A DNA stretch of 64,000 nucleotides from Stutzerimonas stutzeri (GCA_901420285.1 CABDVE010000001.1:1302001-1366000), one strand, 5' to 3'; shown: positions 30,581 through 41,061, numbered from the stretch's first letter. Numbers and translations: made by a program. The notes: generated by a model from the letters alone, not told the origin.

Positions 30581-31001
30581 TTCTTTTTCATAAAGTAATC
30601 TATTTTCTAGCCTAGAATAATCTCTTTTACTTAGCTTATTCGCTAAAATTTCTGTTAATTCATCTTGATTATTTACATTAAACGTAAAAATTAAAGGAGA
30701 TTTATTATTAAAATAGCTATGCCCAAAATTATTTGCCATAATAATCGGCACGCCGGTTGAAAGCGCTTCTATAATAGATAAATCAAAGTAGCTTTGTCTA
30801 TTCGCATTAATGACATAATCGACAGAATTATACCAACTAATCGGATCTTTAGAAAAACCGACATCTATAATGCCGTCCTCTACAATTTTTTCACCTTTTC
30901 CAACAATATAAAGTTGTAAGTTCTTATTCTTTTCCCTTGCTTTTCTAAAACTTTCTAAAATGAGATCAAATCCTTTTATCTCATTTCGTCTTTAGAGGCA
31001 T
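30521..31001 (-). pseudogene. remnant of a GT4-type glycosyltransferase (C-terminal half only)
   Basis: An open frame from 30991 to 30521 reads like the C-terminal Rossmann domain of a group-1 glycosyltransferase: KGFDLILESFRKAREKN, LYIVGKGEKIVEDG, SFSKD-like GFSKDPISWY, then the nucleotide-sugar motif FDLSIIEALSTGVPIIMANN. A stop codon lies just upstream (30992-30994). The nearest ATG (30999-31001) is in another frame and leads to a stop after six codons. The N-terminal acceptor domain is missing, so it cannot be active. It is clearly more AT-rich than tyrA and truB on either side, which suggests acquired surface-glycan DNA. Confidence 0.8.
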
Positions 31002-31033
31002 TTCAAAAAAACGCACTAATTAATAAAAGTTTT

Positions 31034-31954
31034 TTATAAATAATTTACTAGTCTTACCGGTCTAATCACACAATCCTGCCCGATTTGTGCAATTCCCAAA
31101 AATAAATTCTCAGCAGAAAACAAGCGTACTTGGCCTTGCAATTGTTGCCGGTTGGTAAATTTTAGGCGCTGACCGAAGCCGATCGCTCTGCTCTGCTCCG
31201 CAGTCAAATGTAAGGCCGGCAGTTTGGCAACTGCACTATCCGTCGGCAATAAATGCGCATCCAACAATGATAGATCCTGCCGCTCTGCTAATCTTTGCAA
31301 CTCATCCCAAGTCATCATTTTTTCCGTCGGATAATTCGTCACAGCGATTCTGCGTAGCATGGTTACATGAGCACCGCATTGAAGGGCTTCACCTAAATCA
31401 TCGACTAAGGTACGAATATAAGTACCTTTTGAACAATGTACTTCAAGCGTTAAATAAGGCGCTTCATATTCAATGAAGTTTAGTTCAAAAATCGTAATGG
31501 GGCGTGCTTCACGGGCCACGGTAATGCCTTGACGCGCATATTCATATAACGGTCTGCCATTATGTTTGAGGGCGGAAAACATGGTCGGCACTTGTAAAAT
31601 ATTACCGCGAAACGTATCAAGTGCACTCAAAATTTCAGCGGTTCCTACATTTACCGCACGAGTTTCTACAATCTGCCCTTCTGCATCGGACGTATCGGTT
31701 CGCTCACCTAATTTAGCCGTCACAACGTAACGTTTATCTGCATCTAACAAGAACTGCGAAAATTTAGTCGCTTCGCCTAAGCAAATCGGTAACATTCCGC
31801 TCGCTAATGGATCCAACGCGCCGGTATGGCCCGCTTTATTTGCTTGGAACAGACGCTTTACTTTCTGCATAATGTCGTTAGACGACATGCCTTGCGGTTT
31901 ATCCAGCAAAAATACACCATCAATGTCACGGCCTTTTTTACGTGGTCTAGACAC
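31034..31954 (-). CDS. truB: tRNA pseudouridine(55) synthase TruB
   Basis: Isomerises U55 in the T-loop of tRNAs and acts as tRNA chaperone. The catalytic aspartate is D48 ([11 protein letters not shown]), the E. coli position; [10 protein letters not shown]-like [27 protein letters not shown] and [14 protein letters not shown] are intact. 306 residues. It follows rbfA by 2 bases as the last gene of the rimP-nusA-infB-rbfA-truB cluster. A 12-base repeat copy at 31370-31383 encodes LQCGA. Confidence 0.96.
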   Translation of the reverse strand: MSRPRKKGRDIDGVFLLDKPQGMSSNDIMQKVKRLFQANKAGHTGALDPLASGMLPICLGEATKFSQFLLDADKRYVVTAKLGERTDTSDAEGQIVETRAVNVGTAEILSALDTFRGNILQVPTMFSALKHNGRPLYEYARQGITVAREARPITIFELNFIEYEAPYLTLEVHCSKGTYIRTLVDDLGEALQCGAHVTMLRRIAVTNYPTEKMMTWDELQRLAERQDLSLLDAHLLPTDSAVAKLPALHLTAEQSRAIGFGQRLKFTNRQQLQGQVRLFSAENLFLGIAQIGQDCVIRPVRLVNYL

Positions 31955-31956
31955 GA

Positions 31957-32337
31957 TTAATCCTCTTTATGTTTCGCTTCGTCTTCACGAATGACGTTAG
32001 AAACAAGATTTGACATACGCATTCCTTCAACCAACGATTCGTCATAAATAAACCGAATCTCCGGTACGATGCGCAAACGCATCGTTTTGCCAAGCAATGT
32101 GCGAATATAGGGGGCTGCTTTTTCCAAACCTTTCATGCCTTGTGTAATCGCCTGTTCATCGTGATCAAATAAGAATGTGACGAAAACTTTGGCATACGCC
32201 AAATCACTGGACACTTCTACATCGGACACCGTCACCATGCCAATGCGTGGGTCTTTGACTTCGCGTTGTAAAATTACCGCAATTTCTTTTTGGATTTCTT
32301 GCGCGACACGGTCGCTACGTTTAAATTCTCGAGCCAT
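31957..32337 (-). CDS. rbfA: 30S ribosome-binding factor RbfA
   Basis: 126-residue KH-like factor needed for late maturation of the 30S subunit and 16S 5'-end processing. Family blocks: [48 protein letters not shown] and the C-terminal [14 protein letters not shown]. It lies between infB and truB. Confidence 0.96.
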   Translation of the reverse strand: MAREFKRSDRVAQEIQKEIAVILQREVKDPRIGMVTVSDVEVSSDLAYAKVFVTFLFDHDEQAITQGMKGLEKAAPYIRTLLGKTMRLRIVPEIRFIYDESLVEGMRMSNLVSNVIREDEAKHKED

Positions 32338-32453
32338 TGAATTTCTCTATTTTTATTTTAATATCCGGTTTCACCGATGGTGAAATCCTGACTTAATAAT
32401 ACAAAATCGGTCTTCACTCCCGTAAAGACCGAATCATTAATCATCGTTTAAAA

Positions 32454-34985
32454 CTAGATCGAACGTTTAACCTCAACGACTTCGAACACCTCAATCTGGT
32501 CACCGACTTTCACGTCGTTGTAGTTTTTCACACCGATACCGCATTCCATATTACTACGCACTTCGGCAACATCGTCTTTAAAACGGCGGAGCGATTCCAA
32601 TTCACCCTCAAAAATAACTACGTTGTCGCGTAATACGCGGATTGGATTGTTACGTTTGACGATACCTTCAGTCACCATACAACCGGCGATCGCACCGAAT
32701 TTCGGATGACGGAACACATCACGCACTTCAGCAAGGCCAATGATTTCTTGTTTGAATTCCGGCTCTAGCATACCGCTCATTGCCGCTTTGATTTCGTTTA
32801 ACAATTCATAAATGATGGAATAATAACGTAAATCGATGTTTTCTGCTTCAATCAGGCGACGTGCTGATGCGTCGGCACGTACGTTAAAACCGATAACAAT
32901 CGCATTAGACGCAGCTGCTAAAGTTGCGTCGGTTTCTGTGATACCGCCCACGCCGGAGCCCACCACTTTCACTTTCACTTCATCTGTTGAAAGTTCGTTT
33001 AAAGATTGAACGATGGCTTCTACGGAACCTTGTACGTCCGCTTTTACGATAACGTTTAATTCCGCCACATCGCCTTCCGCCATATTGCTGAACATATTTT
33101 CTAATTTAGCTTTTTGCTGACGCGCTAACTTCACTTCACGGAATTTGCCTTGACGGTATAACGCCACTTCACGTGCTTTTTTCTCATCGCGCACCACGGT
33201 GGCTTCATCCCCTGCCGCCGGCACACCGGAAAGTCCAAGCACTTCCACCGGAATAGACGGACCGGCTTCGTTGATTTCTTTACCATTTTCATCACGCATT
33301 GCACGTACGCGACCGTATTCAAAACCGCAAAGGACAATATCCCCTTTGTGTAAAGTACCGGATTGAACCAAAATAGTTGCAACCGGACCGCGACCTTTGT
33401 CAAGATAAGACTCGATCACTACACCGCTCGCCATACCATCTTTTACGGCAGTTAATTCCAAAACTTCCGATTGAAGTAAAATCGCATCTAACAATTCATC
33501 AATCCCTGTTCCCTTCTTAGCGGAAACCGGTACAAATTGCACTTCACCACCGAATTTTTCAGAAATGACTTCGTATTGCAATAATTCTTGTTCTACCCGT
33601 TCAGGATTGGCTTCTGGCTTATCAATTTTATTTACTGCAACCACTAGCGGTGCGCCCGCCGCTTTAGCATGTTGAATCGCCTCAATGGTTTGTGGCATCA
33701 CGCCGTCATCCGCAGCTACTACGAGAACCACAATATCGGTTGCTTTCGCACCACGCGCACGCATAGAAGTAAAGGCCGCGTGTCCCGGTGTATCTAAGAA
33801 GGTGATCATTTTGCCGTCATCCATTTCAACGTGATACGCACCGATGTGCTGAGTGATCCCACCCGCTTCTCCCGCCGCCACTTTAGCTTTACGAATGTAA
33901 TCAAGCAGCGATGTTTTACCGTGATCAACGTGGCCCATAATAGTGACAACCGGCGCTCGGGTCACTTTTTCCGCGTTCACGTCACGATCACCCAATACAG
34001 CTTCTTCAAGTTCGTTTTCGTTACGAAGAATGACTTTGTGCCCTAGTTCTTCCGCCACTAATTGTGCGGTTTCTTGGTCAAGCACTTGGTTAATAGTCAC
34101 CATTTCGCCCATTTTCATCATCGTTTTAATAATTTCAGTAGCCTTGATTGCCATTTTATTGGCAAGCTCGGCAACAGTGATCGTTTCACCGATAATTACA
34201 TCCGCTTTCACTGCTTGAACCGGTTTGGTGAAGGCTTGTTGCAAAGCAGCACCTTTCTTACCGTTTTTACCTTTACCTAATTTACCGTCTTTTGGATTTC
34301 TACGATTGGATTCCCGTTCATTTCGGTTATTTTTACTATTGTCATCGTCGCGTCCGCCTTTTTTCGTTTTCGCTACTCTATTTTTGCCTCTACCGCGATT
34401 TTCATTACGACGCTCCTCTTCATCTTCGGCTTCGAGAGCATATCTTGAGCTTAGATTGTAATCGGCATAATCTTCGGAAGAAGAATCATCGTCGGAGTTA
34501 TCGGAATCCGCATAGCGTTTAGCTTCTTCTGCAGCACGGCGAGCTTGTTCCTCGGCTTTTTGGCGAGCTAATTCTTCCGCTTTACGACGAAGTTCGGCTT
34601 CTTCTGCTTTACGTTTTTCTTTTTCCGGATCAACAGATTTCGTTTTAGATTCAACCGTACTATTAGCGACTTTTACAGATTTGGCTTGCGCTTTAGTTTT
34701 TTCTGCCGTCGTTTTTTTCTCTTTTTTGACTTTTTCTGCTTGAACGCGGGCTTTTTCTTGTGCCTCCGCTTTTTTAGCATCCGCATCTTGTTGCGCTTTT
34801 AATTTTGCTGCTTCTTCCTCTTTTTTTGCTGCATCGGTCTGAACCGTACGTTTTTTACGTACTTCCACTTGCACCGCTTTGCTTTTACCACTTGTGGTCG
34901 TTGCACTTACCGTGGTCTTAGTTCTGCGTTGAATACTTAATTTCTTTGGTGCTTCTGTATCCGTTTTTTTTACTTCATCAGTCAT
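32454..34985 (-). CDS. infB: translation initiation factor IF-2
   Basis: GTPase that brings fMet-tRNA to the 30S subunit. The first 265 residues are a highly charged, Lys/Glu/Ala-rich N-terminal region. The GTPase domain follows with G1 GHVDHGKT near residue 350, DTPGHAAF (G3) and NKIDK (G4). Domains II-IV end with the fMet-tRNA-binding C-terminal barrel. 843 residues, in the normal range for this family. Internal starts giving shorter isoforms, as in E. coli, are possible but were not resolved. Confidence 0.97.
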   Translation of the reverse strand: MTDEVKKTDTEAPKKLSIQRRTKTTVSATTTSGKSKAVQVEVRKKRTVQTDAAKKEEEAAKLKAQQDADAKKAEAQEKARVQAEKVKKEKKTTAEKTKAQAKSVKVANSTVESKTKSVDPEKEKRKAEEAELRRKAEELARQKAEEQARRAAEEAKRYADSDNSDDDSSSEDYADYNLSSRYALEAEDEEERRNENRGRGKNRVAKTKKGGRDDDNSKNNRNERESNRRNPKDGKLGKGKNGKKGAALQQAFTKPVQAVKADVIIGETITVAELANKMAIKATEIIKTMMKMGEMVTINQVLDQETAQLVAEELGHKVILRNENELEEAVLGDRDVNAEKVTRAPVVTIMGHVDHGKTSLLDYIRKAKVAAGEAGGITQHIGAYHVEMDDGKMITFLDTPGHAAFTSMRARGAKATDIVVLVVAADDGVMPQTIEAIQHAKAAGAPLVVAVNKIDKPEANPERVEQELLQYEVISEKFGGEVQFVPVSAKKGTGIDELLDAILLQSEVLELTAVKDGMASGVVIESYLDKGRGPVATILVQSGTLHKGDIVLCGFEYGRVRAMRDENGKEINEAGPSIPVEVLGLSGVPAAGDEATVVRDEKKAREVALYRQGKFREVKLARQQKAKLENMFSNMAEGDVAELNVIVKADVQGSVEAIVQSLNELSTDEVKVKVVGSGVGGITETDATLAAASNAIVIGFNVRADASARRLIEAENIDLRYYSIIYELLNEIKAAMSGMLEPEFKQEIIGLAEVRDVFRHPKFGAIAGCMVTEGIVKRNNPIRVLRDNVVIFEGELESLRRFKDDVAEVRSNMECGIGVKNYNDVKVGDQIEVFEVVEVKRSI

Positions 34986-34997
34986 TCTAAACTCTCC

Positions 34998-36485
34998 TTA
35001 CTCTTCGCCGAACCAACAGATATTACGCGCCGCCATAATTAAATCGGCCGCTTGTTCAGCACTTAATTCTTCAATATCCGTTAAATCATCAACCCCCTGC
35101 TCGGCGAGTTCTTCAAGGGTAGTAATTTGTTTTTCCGCCAATTTGAAAGCAATATGACGATTCATCCCGGCAAGATTTAATAAGGCATCTTCAATATTGG
35201 CTTTTTTTAAAACTTCTTCTTCCGCTACTGCCGCTGCAGTAATTGCATTTTTTGCGCGAGTTTGCAGTTCTTCAACCAAATCTTCGTCTTCTAAACCGTC
35301 AATTGCAGTTAATTCGCTCACTGGCACGTAAGCAATTTCTTCTAAATTAGTGAACCCCTCGTCCACCAGAATTTGAGCGAACTCTTCGTCAAGCTCTAAG
35401 CTATCCATAAAAAGATCAATCACTTTTCTGTCTTCAGCTTGATGTTTTGCCGTTAAATCATCGGTGGTCATCACGTTTAATGTCCAACCGGTCAATTGAG
35501 TGGCTAAACGTACGTTTTGACCGTTACGGCCGATGGCTTGCGCCAAATTGTCGGCTTCAACCGCGATATCCATAGAATGATTATCTTCATCCACGATGAT
35601 GGAAGAAACATCAGCCGGCGCCATTGCATTAATCACGAATTGCGCCGGATTATCGTCCCAAAGCACGATATCGATACGTTCGCCGCCCAATTCATTAGTG
35701 ATCGCTTGAACACGTGCGCCACGCATACCGACGCAAGCGCCTACCGGATCGATACGCTTGTCGTTTGATTTTACCGCGATTTTTGCACGAGCTCCCGGAT
35801 CACGTGCAGCACCTCGGATTTCAATCATTTCCTCACCAATTTCCGGCACTTCGATGCGGAACAATTCAATCAACATTTCAGGTTTTGCACGGGTGACAAA
35901 TAATTGAAAGGTTTTGCTTTCCGGATTAACTTTATAAAGTACGCCACGAACGCGATCGCCCGGCCGAAAATTTTCACGCGGCAACATATCCTCGCGCATA
36001 ATCACGGCTTCGGCCTTGTTACCTAAGTCTAAAATAATACTGTCGCGGTTTACTTTTTTCACCGTGCCGGTAACAATTTTGCCTTCTTCGGAAAGGAATT
36101 GTTCGACGACTTTAGCACGTTCCGCTTCACGAATTTTAGTGCTGATCACTTGACGTGCAGTTTGCATTGCGATGCGGTCGAAAGCGATAGACTCGATTTG
36201 ATCTTCCACATAATCACCGAGTTGAATAGCAGGATCTTCAAATTGTGCTGCTTCCAAAGTTATTTCTTTGGTCGGCACTTTTACTTCGTCCACCACTAAC
36301 CAACGGCGGAAAGTGTCGAATTCACCGGTTTTCGGATTAATTGAAACGCGAATATCGGTTTCGTATTCGTATTTTTTCTTAGTAGAAAGCGCAATCGCAC
36401 TCTCTAACGCTTCAAAAATTTTCTCACGCGGTAATAACTTCTCGTTAGATACCGCTTCCGCCGCCAATAAAATTTCTTTACTCAT
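34998..36485 (-). CDS. nusA: transcription termination/antitermination factor NusA
   Basis: Binds RNA polymerase and nascent RNA and promotes pausing, termination or antitermination. Order seen: N-terminal polymerase-binding domain, S1 domain ([29 protein letters not shown]), two KH domains ([45 protein letters not shown]) and two C-terminal acidic repeats ending in CWFGEE. 495 residues, as in E. coli. It is 12 bases from infB and 17 from rimP. Confidence 0.97.
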   Translation of the reverse strand: MSKEILLAAEAVSNEKLLPREKIFEALESAIALSTKKKYEYETDIRVSINPKTGEFDTFRRWLVVDEVKVPTKEITLEAAQFEDPAIQLGDYVEDQIESIAFDRIAMQTARQVISTKIREAERAKVVEQFLSEEGKIVTGTVKKVNRDSIILDLGNKAEAVIMREDMLPRENFRPGDRVRGVLYKVNPESKTFQLFVTRAKPEMLIELFRIEVPEIGEEMIEIRGAARDPGARAKIAVKSNDKRIDPVGACVGMRGARVQAITNELGGERIDIVLWDDNPAQFVINAMAPADVSSIIVDEDNHSMDIAVEADNLAQAIGRNGQNVRLATQLTGWTLNVMTTDDLTAKHQAEDRKVIDLFMDSLELDEEFAQILVDEGFTNLEEIAYVPVSELTAIDGLEDEDLVEELQTRAKNAITAAAVAEEEVLKKANIEDALLNLAGMNRHIAFKLAEKQITTLEELAEQGVDDLTDIEELSAEQAADLIMAARNICWFGEE

Positions 36486-36502
36486 TTTTCTTTTTCTCCT
36501 TT

Positions 36503-36958
36503 TTAAAATTTTGCCACTACATTCGCTTTTTGAATGTTACCAAAAACAAACGTCTGTTCTTGACCATCAACGTTCAAGATCAGCATATCGTTTTCAAGGC
36601 GTTCCAATTTACCTTGCCACTTGCGTCGCTCCATCACGGGAATACGCAGATGAATCGCAATATCTTGCCCGAGGTAACGCCCGTATTGAGCCAAACTGAA
36701 CAACGGACGATCTAATCCCGGCGAAGACACTTCCAAGTTATATTTATCCGCTATCGGATCCTCGACATCCAAGATCGCACTGATTTGACGACTAACATCG
36801 GCACAATCATCTACGCTGACGCCCCCTTCTTTGTCGATAAAAATGCGCACAGTCATGAAACGACCTGTACGCTGACATTCAACGCCCCAAAGTTCGCATC
36901 CCATGTCTTCTATTGCGCCTTGTAACATTTCGTGTAAATTTTGTTCTAATGTAGCCAA
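36503..36958 (-). CDS. rimP: ribosome maturation factor RimP
   Basis: 151-residue factor for 30S assembly. Family blocks include [40 protein letters not shown] and [13 protein letters not shown]. First protein gene of the nusA operon, downstream of the initiator tRNA gene with two terminators between them, a layout like E. coli metY-rimP. Confidence 0.96.
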   Translation of the reverse strand: MATLEQNLHEMLQGAIEDMGCELWGVECQRTGRFMTVRIFIDKEGGVSVDDCADVSRQISAILDVEDPIADKYNLEVSSPGLDRPLFSLAQYGRYLGQDIAIHLRIPVMERRKWQGKLERLENDMLILNVDGQEQTFVFGNIQKANVVAKF

Positions 36959-37034
36959 TTTTCGCTCCTGTTATCGATGATTCGTTTAGCTCTGCTTACG
37001 GAGGTAGCACAAGCAGAAGATATTTAATAGGGTT

Positions 37035-37046
37035 CAATGCGGTGCT
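37035..37046 (+). repeat. single intergenic copy of the 12-base repeat
   Basis: TTCAATGCGGTGCTAATTT lies in the leader between the tRNA terminators and rimP, without an inverted partner. Confidence 0.85.
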
Positions 37047-37132
37047 AATTTGCAACTTCGTTGTTCTTTACTTCTTCTATAATTAAAAATTAAAGAAGCT
37101 AAGTCTTCTGTTCTGCGCTAAATTTCAGGCGT

Positions 37133-37168
37133 AAAAAAAGGGTTAGGTTCATAGAACCTAAGCCCAGT
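37133..37168 (-). terminator. second terminator between tRNA-fMet and rimP
   Basis: On the minus strand GGGCTTAGGTTC pairs with GAACCTAACCC, followed by TTTTTTT. With the terminator next to the tRNA gene it forms a tandem that would limit read-through into rimP. Confidence 0.8.
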
Positions 37169-37187
37169 TTCTAAATTTCTCGTATAA

Positions 37188-37212
37188 AAAAACCCCAATT
37201 TGGGGTTCTTTT
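37188..37212 (-). terminator. terminator directly after tRNA-fMet
   Basis: AACCCCAA and TTGGGGTT form a short strong stem followed on the minus strand by a run of T. Confidence 0.88.
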
Positions 37213-37227
37213 TACTGAACTTGTTAT

Positions 37228-37304
37228 TGGTTGCGGGGGCCGGATTTGAACCGACGGCCTTCGGGTTATGAGCCCGACGAGCTACCAAGCTGCTCCACCC
37301 CGCG
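37228..37304 (-). tRNA. metY: initiator tRNA-fMet (anticodon CAU), CCA encoded
   Basis: 77-base cloverleaf. The acceptor stem starts CGCGGGG and ends CCCCGCA-ACCA, so position 1 is C facing A72, the unpaired first position that marks bacterial initiator tRNA. The anticodon loop is CTCATAA within a stem carrying three G-C pairs (GGG/CCC), the other initiator hallmark. The TTCAAATCC T-loop is normal. It sits ahead of rimP-nusA-infB, as metY does in E. coli, linking supply of initiator tRNA with IF-2. Confidence 0.97.
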
Positions 37305-37321
37305 TCCGAAATATGCGGCGT

Positions 37322-37349
37322 ATTATAATGAGCGAAATCAAAAGATCAA
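37322..37349 (-). promoter_or_regulatory. promoter of the tRNA-fMet gene
   Basis: On the minus strand TTGATC and a perfect TATAAT are 16 bases apart, followed by a GC-rich discriminator (ACGCCGC) typical of growth-rate-controlled stable RNA promoters. Confidence 0.8.
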
Positions 37350-37436
37350 GCGATTTTTACGAAATCTTCAAACTTTTGTAAAACCTTAAAATTTTGTATT
37401 GTTGAGCGGTTAACATACGACGTGCGGTTTTTTTAC

Positions 37437-37571
37437 TTAAAAACCCATCCCCGTACCGATACCTAAACCGACGCCCACGCCGTTACTACCGCCTCCGACG
37501 CCGATGCCACCACCAAACGAACAGGCGACTAAAAAGGCCGACAGTACTAAAACAGAAAAGATTTTTTTCAT
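37437..37571 (-). CDS. small glycine-rich lipoprotein (44 residues)
   Basis: Starts MKKIFSVLVLSAFLVACS, a lipoprotein signal peptide with lipobox LVAC (cysteine 17). The mature part is only 28 residues and nearly all Gly, Val, Ile and Ser, with GxGxGxG runs. ATG follows AAAGGAAGCACC. It lies 10 bases downstream of the kinase-like gene on the same strand and is probably co-transcribed. It resembles the small glycine-rich lipoproteins seen in many gammaproteobacteria; function unknown. Some automatic annotations would miss it because of its size. Confidence 0.7.
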   Translation of the reverse strand: MKKIFSVLVLSAFLVACSFGGGIGVGGGSNGVGVGLGIGTGMGF

Positions 37572-37581
37572 GGTGCTTCCT

Positions 37582-38301
37582 TTAATGAATAAGCTCAAAC
37601 AAACGATAAATTGCAATTAAATCTTTTTTTGCGAAGGGTTTGAAAGGAAAAAATAAATAATAGAGCCAACGAAAACGAGTTAAATAATTGATCATTATCG
37701 CCCAATTTCTCCCATTACAATGGGCTTGATAATAAGCGACAATTTCCGTTATCAGGCGGTCAGAAATGGAATCTTCACGGCACAAACTATTGAAAAAAAA
37801 TAATGTATCGCGCGTTATCAACCAATCGTTATTTTGACTTTTCGAACGAGATTCAAAATCTAAAAACGTAATTTTGCCGTTATTCCACGTAATATCACGT
37901 ACCGCCGGACGTCCGTGAACAAGCCCCCGCTGATGTAAGTCGATCAGCGCTTGGGCTGCATCGGACAAAATACGAAATTTTTGTGCCTGCGAAAGTGCCG
38001 GCTCATCCATCCAATGAGAAATGCTAAAACCCGCATCCTCCAGTACAAAAAAATCATCGCCGTAATAAACCACATTGGGCACTGGCGCTTGTTGTCGCGC
38101 TAAATCAAGCAACACGTGCAATTCATTAATAAACGATTGTTTCGGATTCGGTTTTAACAGCAACCAAATGCCGGACAGTTTTTCCGGCTGTTTCAACCAA
38201 AAATCCCGTCCTTGATAACTAAATTTATAAACTCTGCTATCTTTATGCACATCTCTTAGTTGATCAACATAGGCGCGAAAGCTCACATTCATTATTTCCA
38301 C
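37582..38301 (-). CDS. RIO/InaA-like protein kinase family protein (lipopolysaccharide-kinase type)
   Basis: 239-residue kinase-like fold: candidate ATP-binding lysine K37 (DFWLKQPEK), helix-C-like glutamate E60 (SFINE), a catalytic loop H129-G-R-P-x3-D136 and a metal-binding DFE (D148). This arrangement resembles the RIO/Bud32/InaA and Kdo-kinase group more than classical Ser/Thr kinases. The substrate could be a sugar on the LPS core or a protein; nothing in the neighbourhood decides this. The ATG at codon 4 (MNVSF) is an alternative start. Confidence 0.7.
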   Translation of the reverse strand: MEIMNVSFRAYVDQLRDVHKDSRVYKFSYQGRDFWLKQPEKLSGIWLLLKPNPKQSFINELHVLLDLARQQAPVPNVVYYGDDFFVLEDAGFSISHWMDEPALSQAQKFRILSDAAQALIDLHQRGLVHGRPAVRDITWNNGKITFLDFESRSKSQNNDWLITRDTLFFFNSLCREDSISDRLITEIVAYYQAHCNGRNWAIMINYLTRFRWLYYLFFPFKPFAKKDLIAIYRLFELIH

Positions 38302-38418
38302 TCCAATCGTTCGGATTACGACCGTTCCTAAAAAAGGTTCGCTATTGTACGGATTTATTTTTATCTTTCAACTTAGTGCCGCTCACTCAATTACGGAAAA
38401 ACGTTTAACTCCTCCGAG

Positions 38419-38432
38419 AGCACCGCATTGAA
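38419..38432 (-). repeat. single intergenic copy of the 12-base repeat
   Basis: AGCACCGCATTGAACGC lies between qseC and the kinase-like gene with no inverted partner nearby. Confidence 0.85.
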
Positions 38433-38473
38433 CGCACGCAAAATAACGAACGAATAGGCAAATAAAGTGCTGA

Positions 38474-39847
38474 TTATTTCGCGTCGAAGGAATTTAACGA
38501 AATGACAACTTTAAAACCAATCACCTTGCCGCTATCCGTAACATTTTCCAAGTGAACCTTAAAACGATGTAATTCGGCAATGCGAAAAACGATCGATAAT
38601 CCCAGCCCGCTTCCCTTTTCATTTTGTCCTGCGGGTCGATAAAAACGTTGTCCCAATTGCATTAAATCGGTTTTCGATACGCCGCCACCGTTATCTTCTA
38701 TCACGATATGATCTTTCGTTAAGATTATTTTCACATAAGCGCCGGATTTCGCATATTTAATCGCATTATCAATAAGATTTCTTAACATTTGATAAATCAA
38801 AAGCGGCTGCCCCTTAAGAGGAGGCGGAATGCCTTTCTCTTCAAAAATTAACTCAATGTCGTATTTTTGCGCATTGAAATAAAGCTCACCAATTAAAGAA
38901 GAAATCGTTGCTTGCCAATTTATCGGTGCAACACCTTCCAATTCCTGTAAATTGTCCAAGCGGGACAACATTAAAAGCTGTTCGATTAATTGGGTAACGC
39001 GATCTATGCCTTGAGTTAAATTGAGCAATGCCTGAGCGCGTATTTTTTCATCATCACCGGCAAGTTGCGCCACTTCCGTTTGAATGCGTAATGCCGCAAG
39101 CGGACTGCGCAATTCGTGCGCTGCATCGGAAATAAAGCGTCGTTCTCTTTGCAACATTGCCGATGTACGCCCTAAAAATTGATTTAAATTTTGAACTAAA
39201 GGTAAAATTTCCGTCGGAATTCGTGTCGTTTTAAGCAACGAAACATCGTCCGGCCGTCGTTGTTGAAGTTCTCGACTTAGGTATTTTAACGGCATCAGTT
39301 CTCTTCGAATAAACCATGCCAAAATTCCTAACAAAAGTGGCAAACCGGTAAACCAAATCCACATTTGGCCGAAAATCATTTGATTGACCAATTCTTCACG
39401 GTATTCCAACTCTTGCCCCACGACGACGATTAAATTGCCGTTTCCGACGGGTTGCCAAAATAATCGCCAATCATCGTCATCGCCTTCAATTTGATTTTGA
39501 CTGAAGCCGATTTTCGCTTCAAAAATAAATCTGTCGCCGTTATCGCCGTCACTTAATACGCGTTTTCCTTCCTTAGTAAAAACCGCAAAAGCCAGCGCAT
39601 CGTCATCATAATGCCTTTTATAAGGCTTAAAGCCACCGTAATGGGAATCCGTTGACTGATTTAATAGCAAATGTTCCAAATCAGAACTTGCCAAGCGTTC
39701 GGCAAAAAGGATTTGTTGCGCATCAAATACATCATTGACTTCTTTCTTCGTTTGTAGCCAAGCGACGCCTGTTGCGATAAGCCAAATTAAACACGAAGTC
39801 GCAGATAAGATTAGCATCAAACGAAAATTAAGACTTTTCTTCGCCAT
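38474..39847 (-). CDS. qseC: sensor histidine kinase QseC
   Basis: Inner-membrane sensor of the QseBC system. With the ATG at 39847 ([11 protein letters not shown]) it has 457 residues: membrane segments at about 10-31 and 160-179, with a periplasmic sensor domain between them. The phospho-accepting H244 lies in [16 protein letters not shown], and the ATPase boxes are [17 protein letters not shown] and GSGLGLSI. The longer upstream frame lies entirely inside qseB and is rejected. It overlaps qseB by 20 bases. Confidence 0.93.
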   Translation of the reverse strand: MAKKSLNFRLMLILSATSCLIWLIATGVAWLQTKKEVNDVFDAQQILFAERLASSDLEHLLLNQSTDSHYGGFKPYKRHYDDDALAFAVFTKEGKRVLSDGDNGDRFIFEAKIGFSQNQIEGDDDDWRLFWQPVGNGNLIVVVGQELEYREELVNQMIFGQMWIWFTGLPLLLGILAWFIRRELMPLKYLSRELQQRRPDDVSLLKTTRIPTEILPLVQNLNQFLGRTSAMLQRERRFISDAAHELRSPLAALRIQTEVAQLAGDDEKIRAQALLNLTQGIDRVTQLIEQLLMLSRLDNLQELEGVAPINWQATISSLIGELYFNAQKYDIELIFEEKGIPPPLKGQPLLIYQMLRNLIDNAIKYAKSGAYVKIILTKDHIVIEDNGGGVSKTDLMQLGQRFYRPAGQNEKGSGLGLSIVFRIAELHRFKVHLENVTDSGKVIGFKVVISLNSFDAK

Positions 39848-40505
39848 TTTCCTGTCCCAACGTATAACCCACACCGTGAACGGTACGGATAAATCGTTTA
39901 CCCAATTTTTGACGAAGATTATAAATATGCACATCCAAGGCGGCACTACTAATATCTTCATCCCAAGTAGATAATTTTTCTTCAATCATGGAACGCGAAA
40001 GTACGCGATCTTTGTTTAGCATAAATAACTCGAGCAATTTATATTCTCTGGCGGTTAAAGAAAGCGCTTTGCCGTTCAGTTCAATGCGGTGCTGATTTTG
40101 ATCCAGAACCACATTCAAGTGGTTTAATCGCGCCGCACTATGTCCACAACTACGACGAATTAAAGCCTGCAGACGCGCTGCGACTTCGGCTAATGCAAAA
40201 GGCTTGCAAAGATAATCGTCCGCGCCTTTCTGCAAGCCTTTTACTCGTTCATCTAAGGCATCTCGAGCCGTTAAAATGAGCACAGGCACAGTTTGATTAT
40301 TGGCCCGCCATTGTTGTAATACCTCTAATCCGTCCATTTTAGGCAAAGTCAGATCCAATACCACCGCGTCATAAGGCGCCGAATCAAGTGCTTGCGCACC
40401 GGTTTTCCCGTCGGTAAACCAATCGACAACAAAACCGGATTGACTTAATCCAATTTGTAACCCGTTACCGATTAGGGCATCATCTTCAATTAATAAAATT
40501 CGCAT
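39828..40505 (-). CDS. qseB: response regulator QseB (OmpR/PhoB family)
   Basis: 225-residue regulator: receiver domain with acidic D8/D9, phospho-acceptor D51 ([12 protein letters not shown]) and TAR in LILTARDAL, then a winged-helix DNA-binding domain ([21 protein letters not shown] ... VDVHIYNLR-like [14 protein letters not shown]). A candidate QseB operator lies upstream of ygiW, so autoregulation is likely. A 12-base repeat copy (40082-40093) falls in the linker between the domains. Downstream end overlaps qseC. Confidence 0.94.
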   Translation of the reverse strand: MRILLIEDDALIGNGLQIGLSQSGFVVDWFTDGKTGAQALDSAPYDAVVLDLTLPKMDGLEVLQQWRANNQTVPVLILTARDALDERVKGLQKGADDYLCKPFALAEVAARLQALIRRSCGHSAARLNHLNVVLDQNQHRIELNGKALSLTAREYKLLELFMLNKDRVLSRSMIEEKLSTWDEDISSAALDVHIYNLRQKLGKRFIRTVHGVGYTLGQENGEEKS

Positions 40506-40537
40506 AATATCGACGCACTTTACTCGTTAATCCAAAA

Positions 40538-40569
40538 ACAAAATGGTGAGCATTATACTCACCATTTTT
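40538..40569 (-). terminator. hairpin between ygiW and qseB, possible attenuator
   Basis: AAATGGTGAG pairs with CTCACCATTT around a seven-base loop, followed on the minus strand by TTTTGTTTTTGG. Placed after ygiW but before qseB, it would make the two-component genes partly dependent on read-through and keep YgiW in excess. Confidence 0.75.
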
Positions 40570-40573
40570 CATC

Positions 40574-40942
40574 TTAGTTCGCTTTTTCTAAGCGATACAC
40601 TTCAACTTCTGCTTTCTCAAAGGCTTCGTTATCTAATTTTCCACTGATACGGATTTTATCTTGCGGCCCAACGTTTAAGCCATTCCATACGCGTTTTTTG
40701 ATTTCTATTTTAATTTGCTCGGAACCATCGGTGAAAAGATATTCGTCATCATCAATTTGCTTAGTGATATTTCCCACTAAAGTTACCATTGAATTATCTT
40801 TTGCGGATAAGGCTTGTTTCACGCTGATAACTTCTGCGATCGGTTGTTGGAAGCCGCCTTGAGTACCGGTGTTATCGTTAAAACCTGCAAATGCACTTGA
40901 AGTTGTGATTGCCAAGATTGCCGCTAATGTTAATTTTTTCAT
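40574..40942 (-). CDS. ygiW: YgiW/YdeI-family periplasmic OB-fold stress protein
   Basis: 122 residues with a cleavable signal peptide (about 1-19, ending SAFA) and a bacterial OB-fold (BOF) domain: ISVKQALSAKDNSMVTLVGNI, DEYLFTDGSEQIKIEI, VWNGLNVGPQDKIRISGKLD. Related proteins act in oxidative and metal stress and influence QseC signalling; ygiW-qseBC is a known gene order in Aggregatibacter. It is preceded by a CTTAAG direct repeat. Confidence 0.9.
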   Translation of the reverse strand: MKKLTLAAILAITTSSAFAGFNDNTGTQGGFQQPIAEVISVKQALSAKDNSMVTLVGNITKQIDDDEYLFTDGSEQIKIEIKKRVWNGLNVGPQDKIRISGKLDNEAFEKAEVEVYRLEKAN

Positions 40943-41014
40943 AAATTTTCCTCTAAATAAAAGTTAATAGGTTGGTTTATCAAAGCACCATCGCTTTGTT
41001 GAGATGAATTAAAC

Positions 41015-41020
41015 AATATA
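41015..41020 (-). promoter_or_regulatory. possible -10 element for ygiW
   Basis: On the minus strand TATATT lies three bases downstream of the CTTAAG repeat, so the repeat would take the place of the -35 region, as expected for activation by an OmpR-family regulator. Confidence 0.45.
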
Positions 41021-41023
41021 AAT

Positions 41024-41040
41024 CTTAAGTAATTCTTAAG
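41024..41040 (-). promoter_or_regulatory. QseB/PmrA-type operator: CTTAAG-N5-CTTAAG
   Basis: Two identical hexamers five bases apart (41024-41029 and 41035-41040). This is the spacing and sequence class bound by QseB and PmrA-like regulators, here ahead of the operon that encodes QseB. Confidence 0.8.
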
Positions 41041-41061
41041 AAACCGTCACTTTTTTTAATT

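Noticed and set aside
39848-39985. 46-codon N-terminal extension of qseC
   Set aside because: It lies wholly inside qseB in another frame; the ATG at 39847 gives the normal QseC start and membrane helix.
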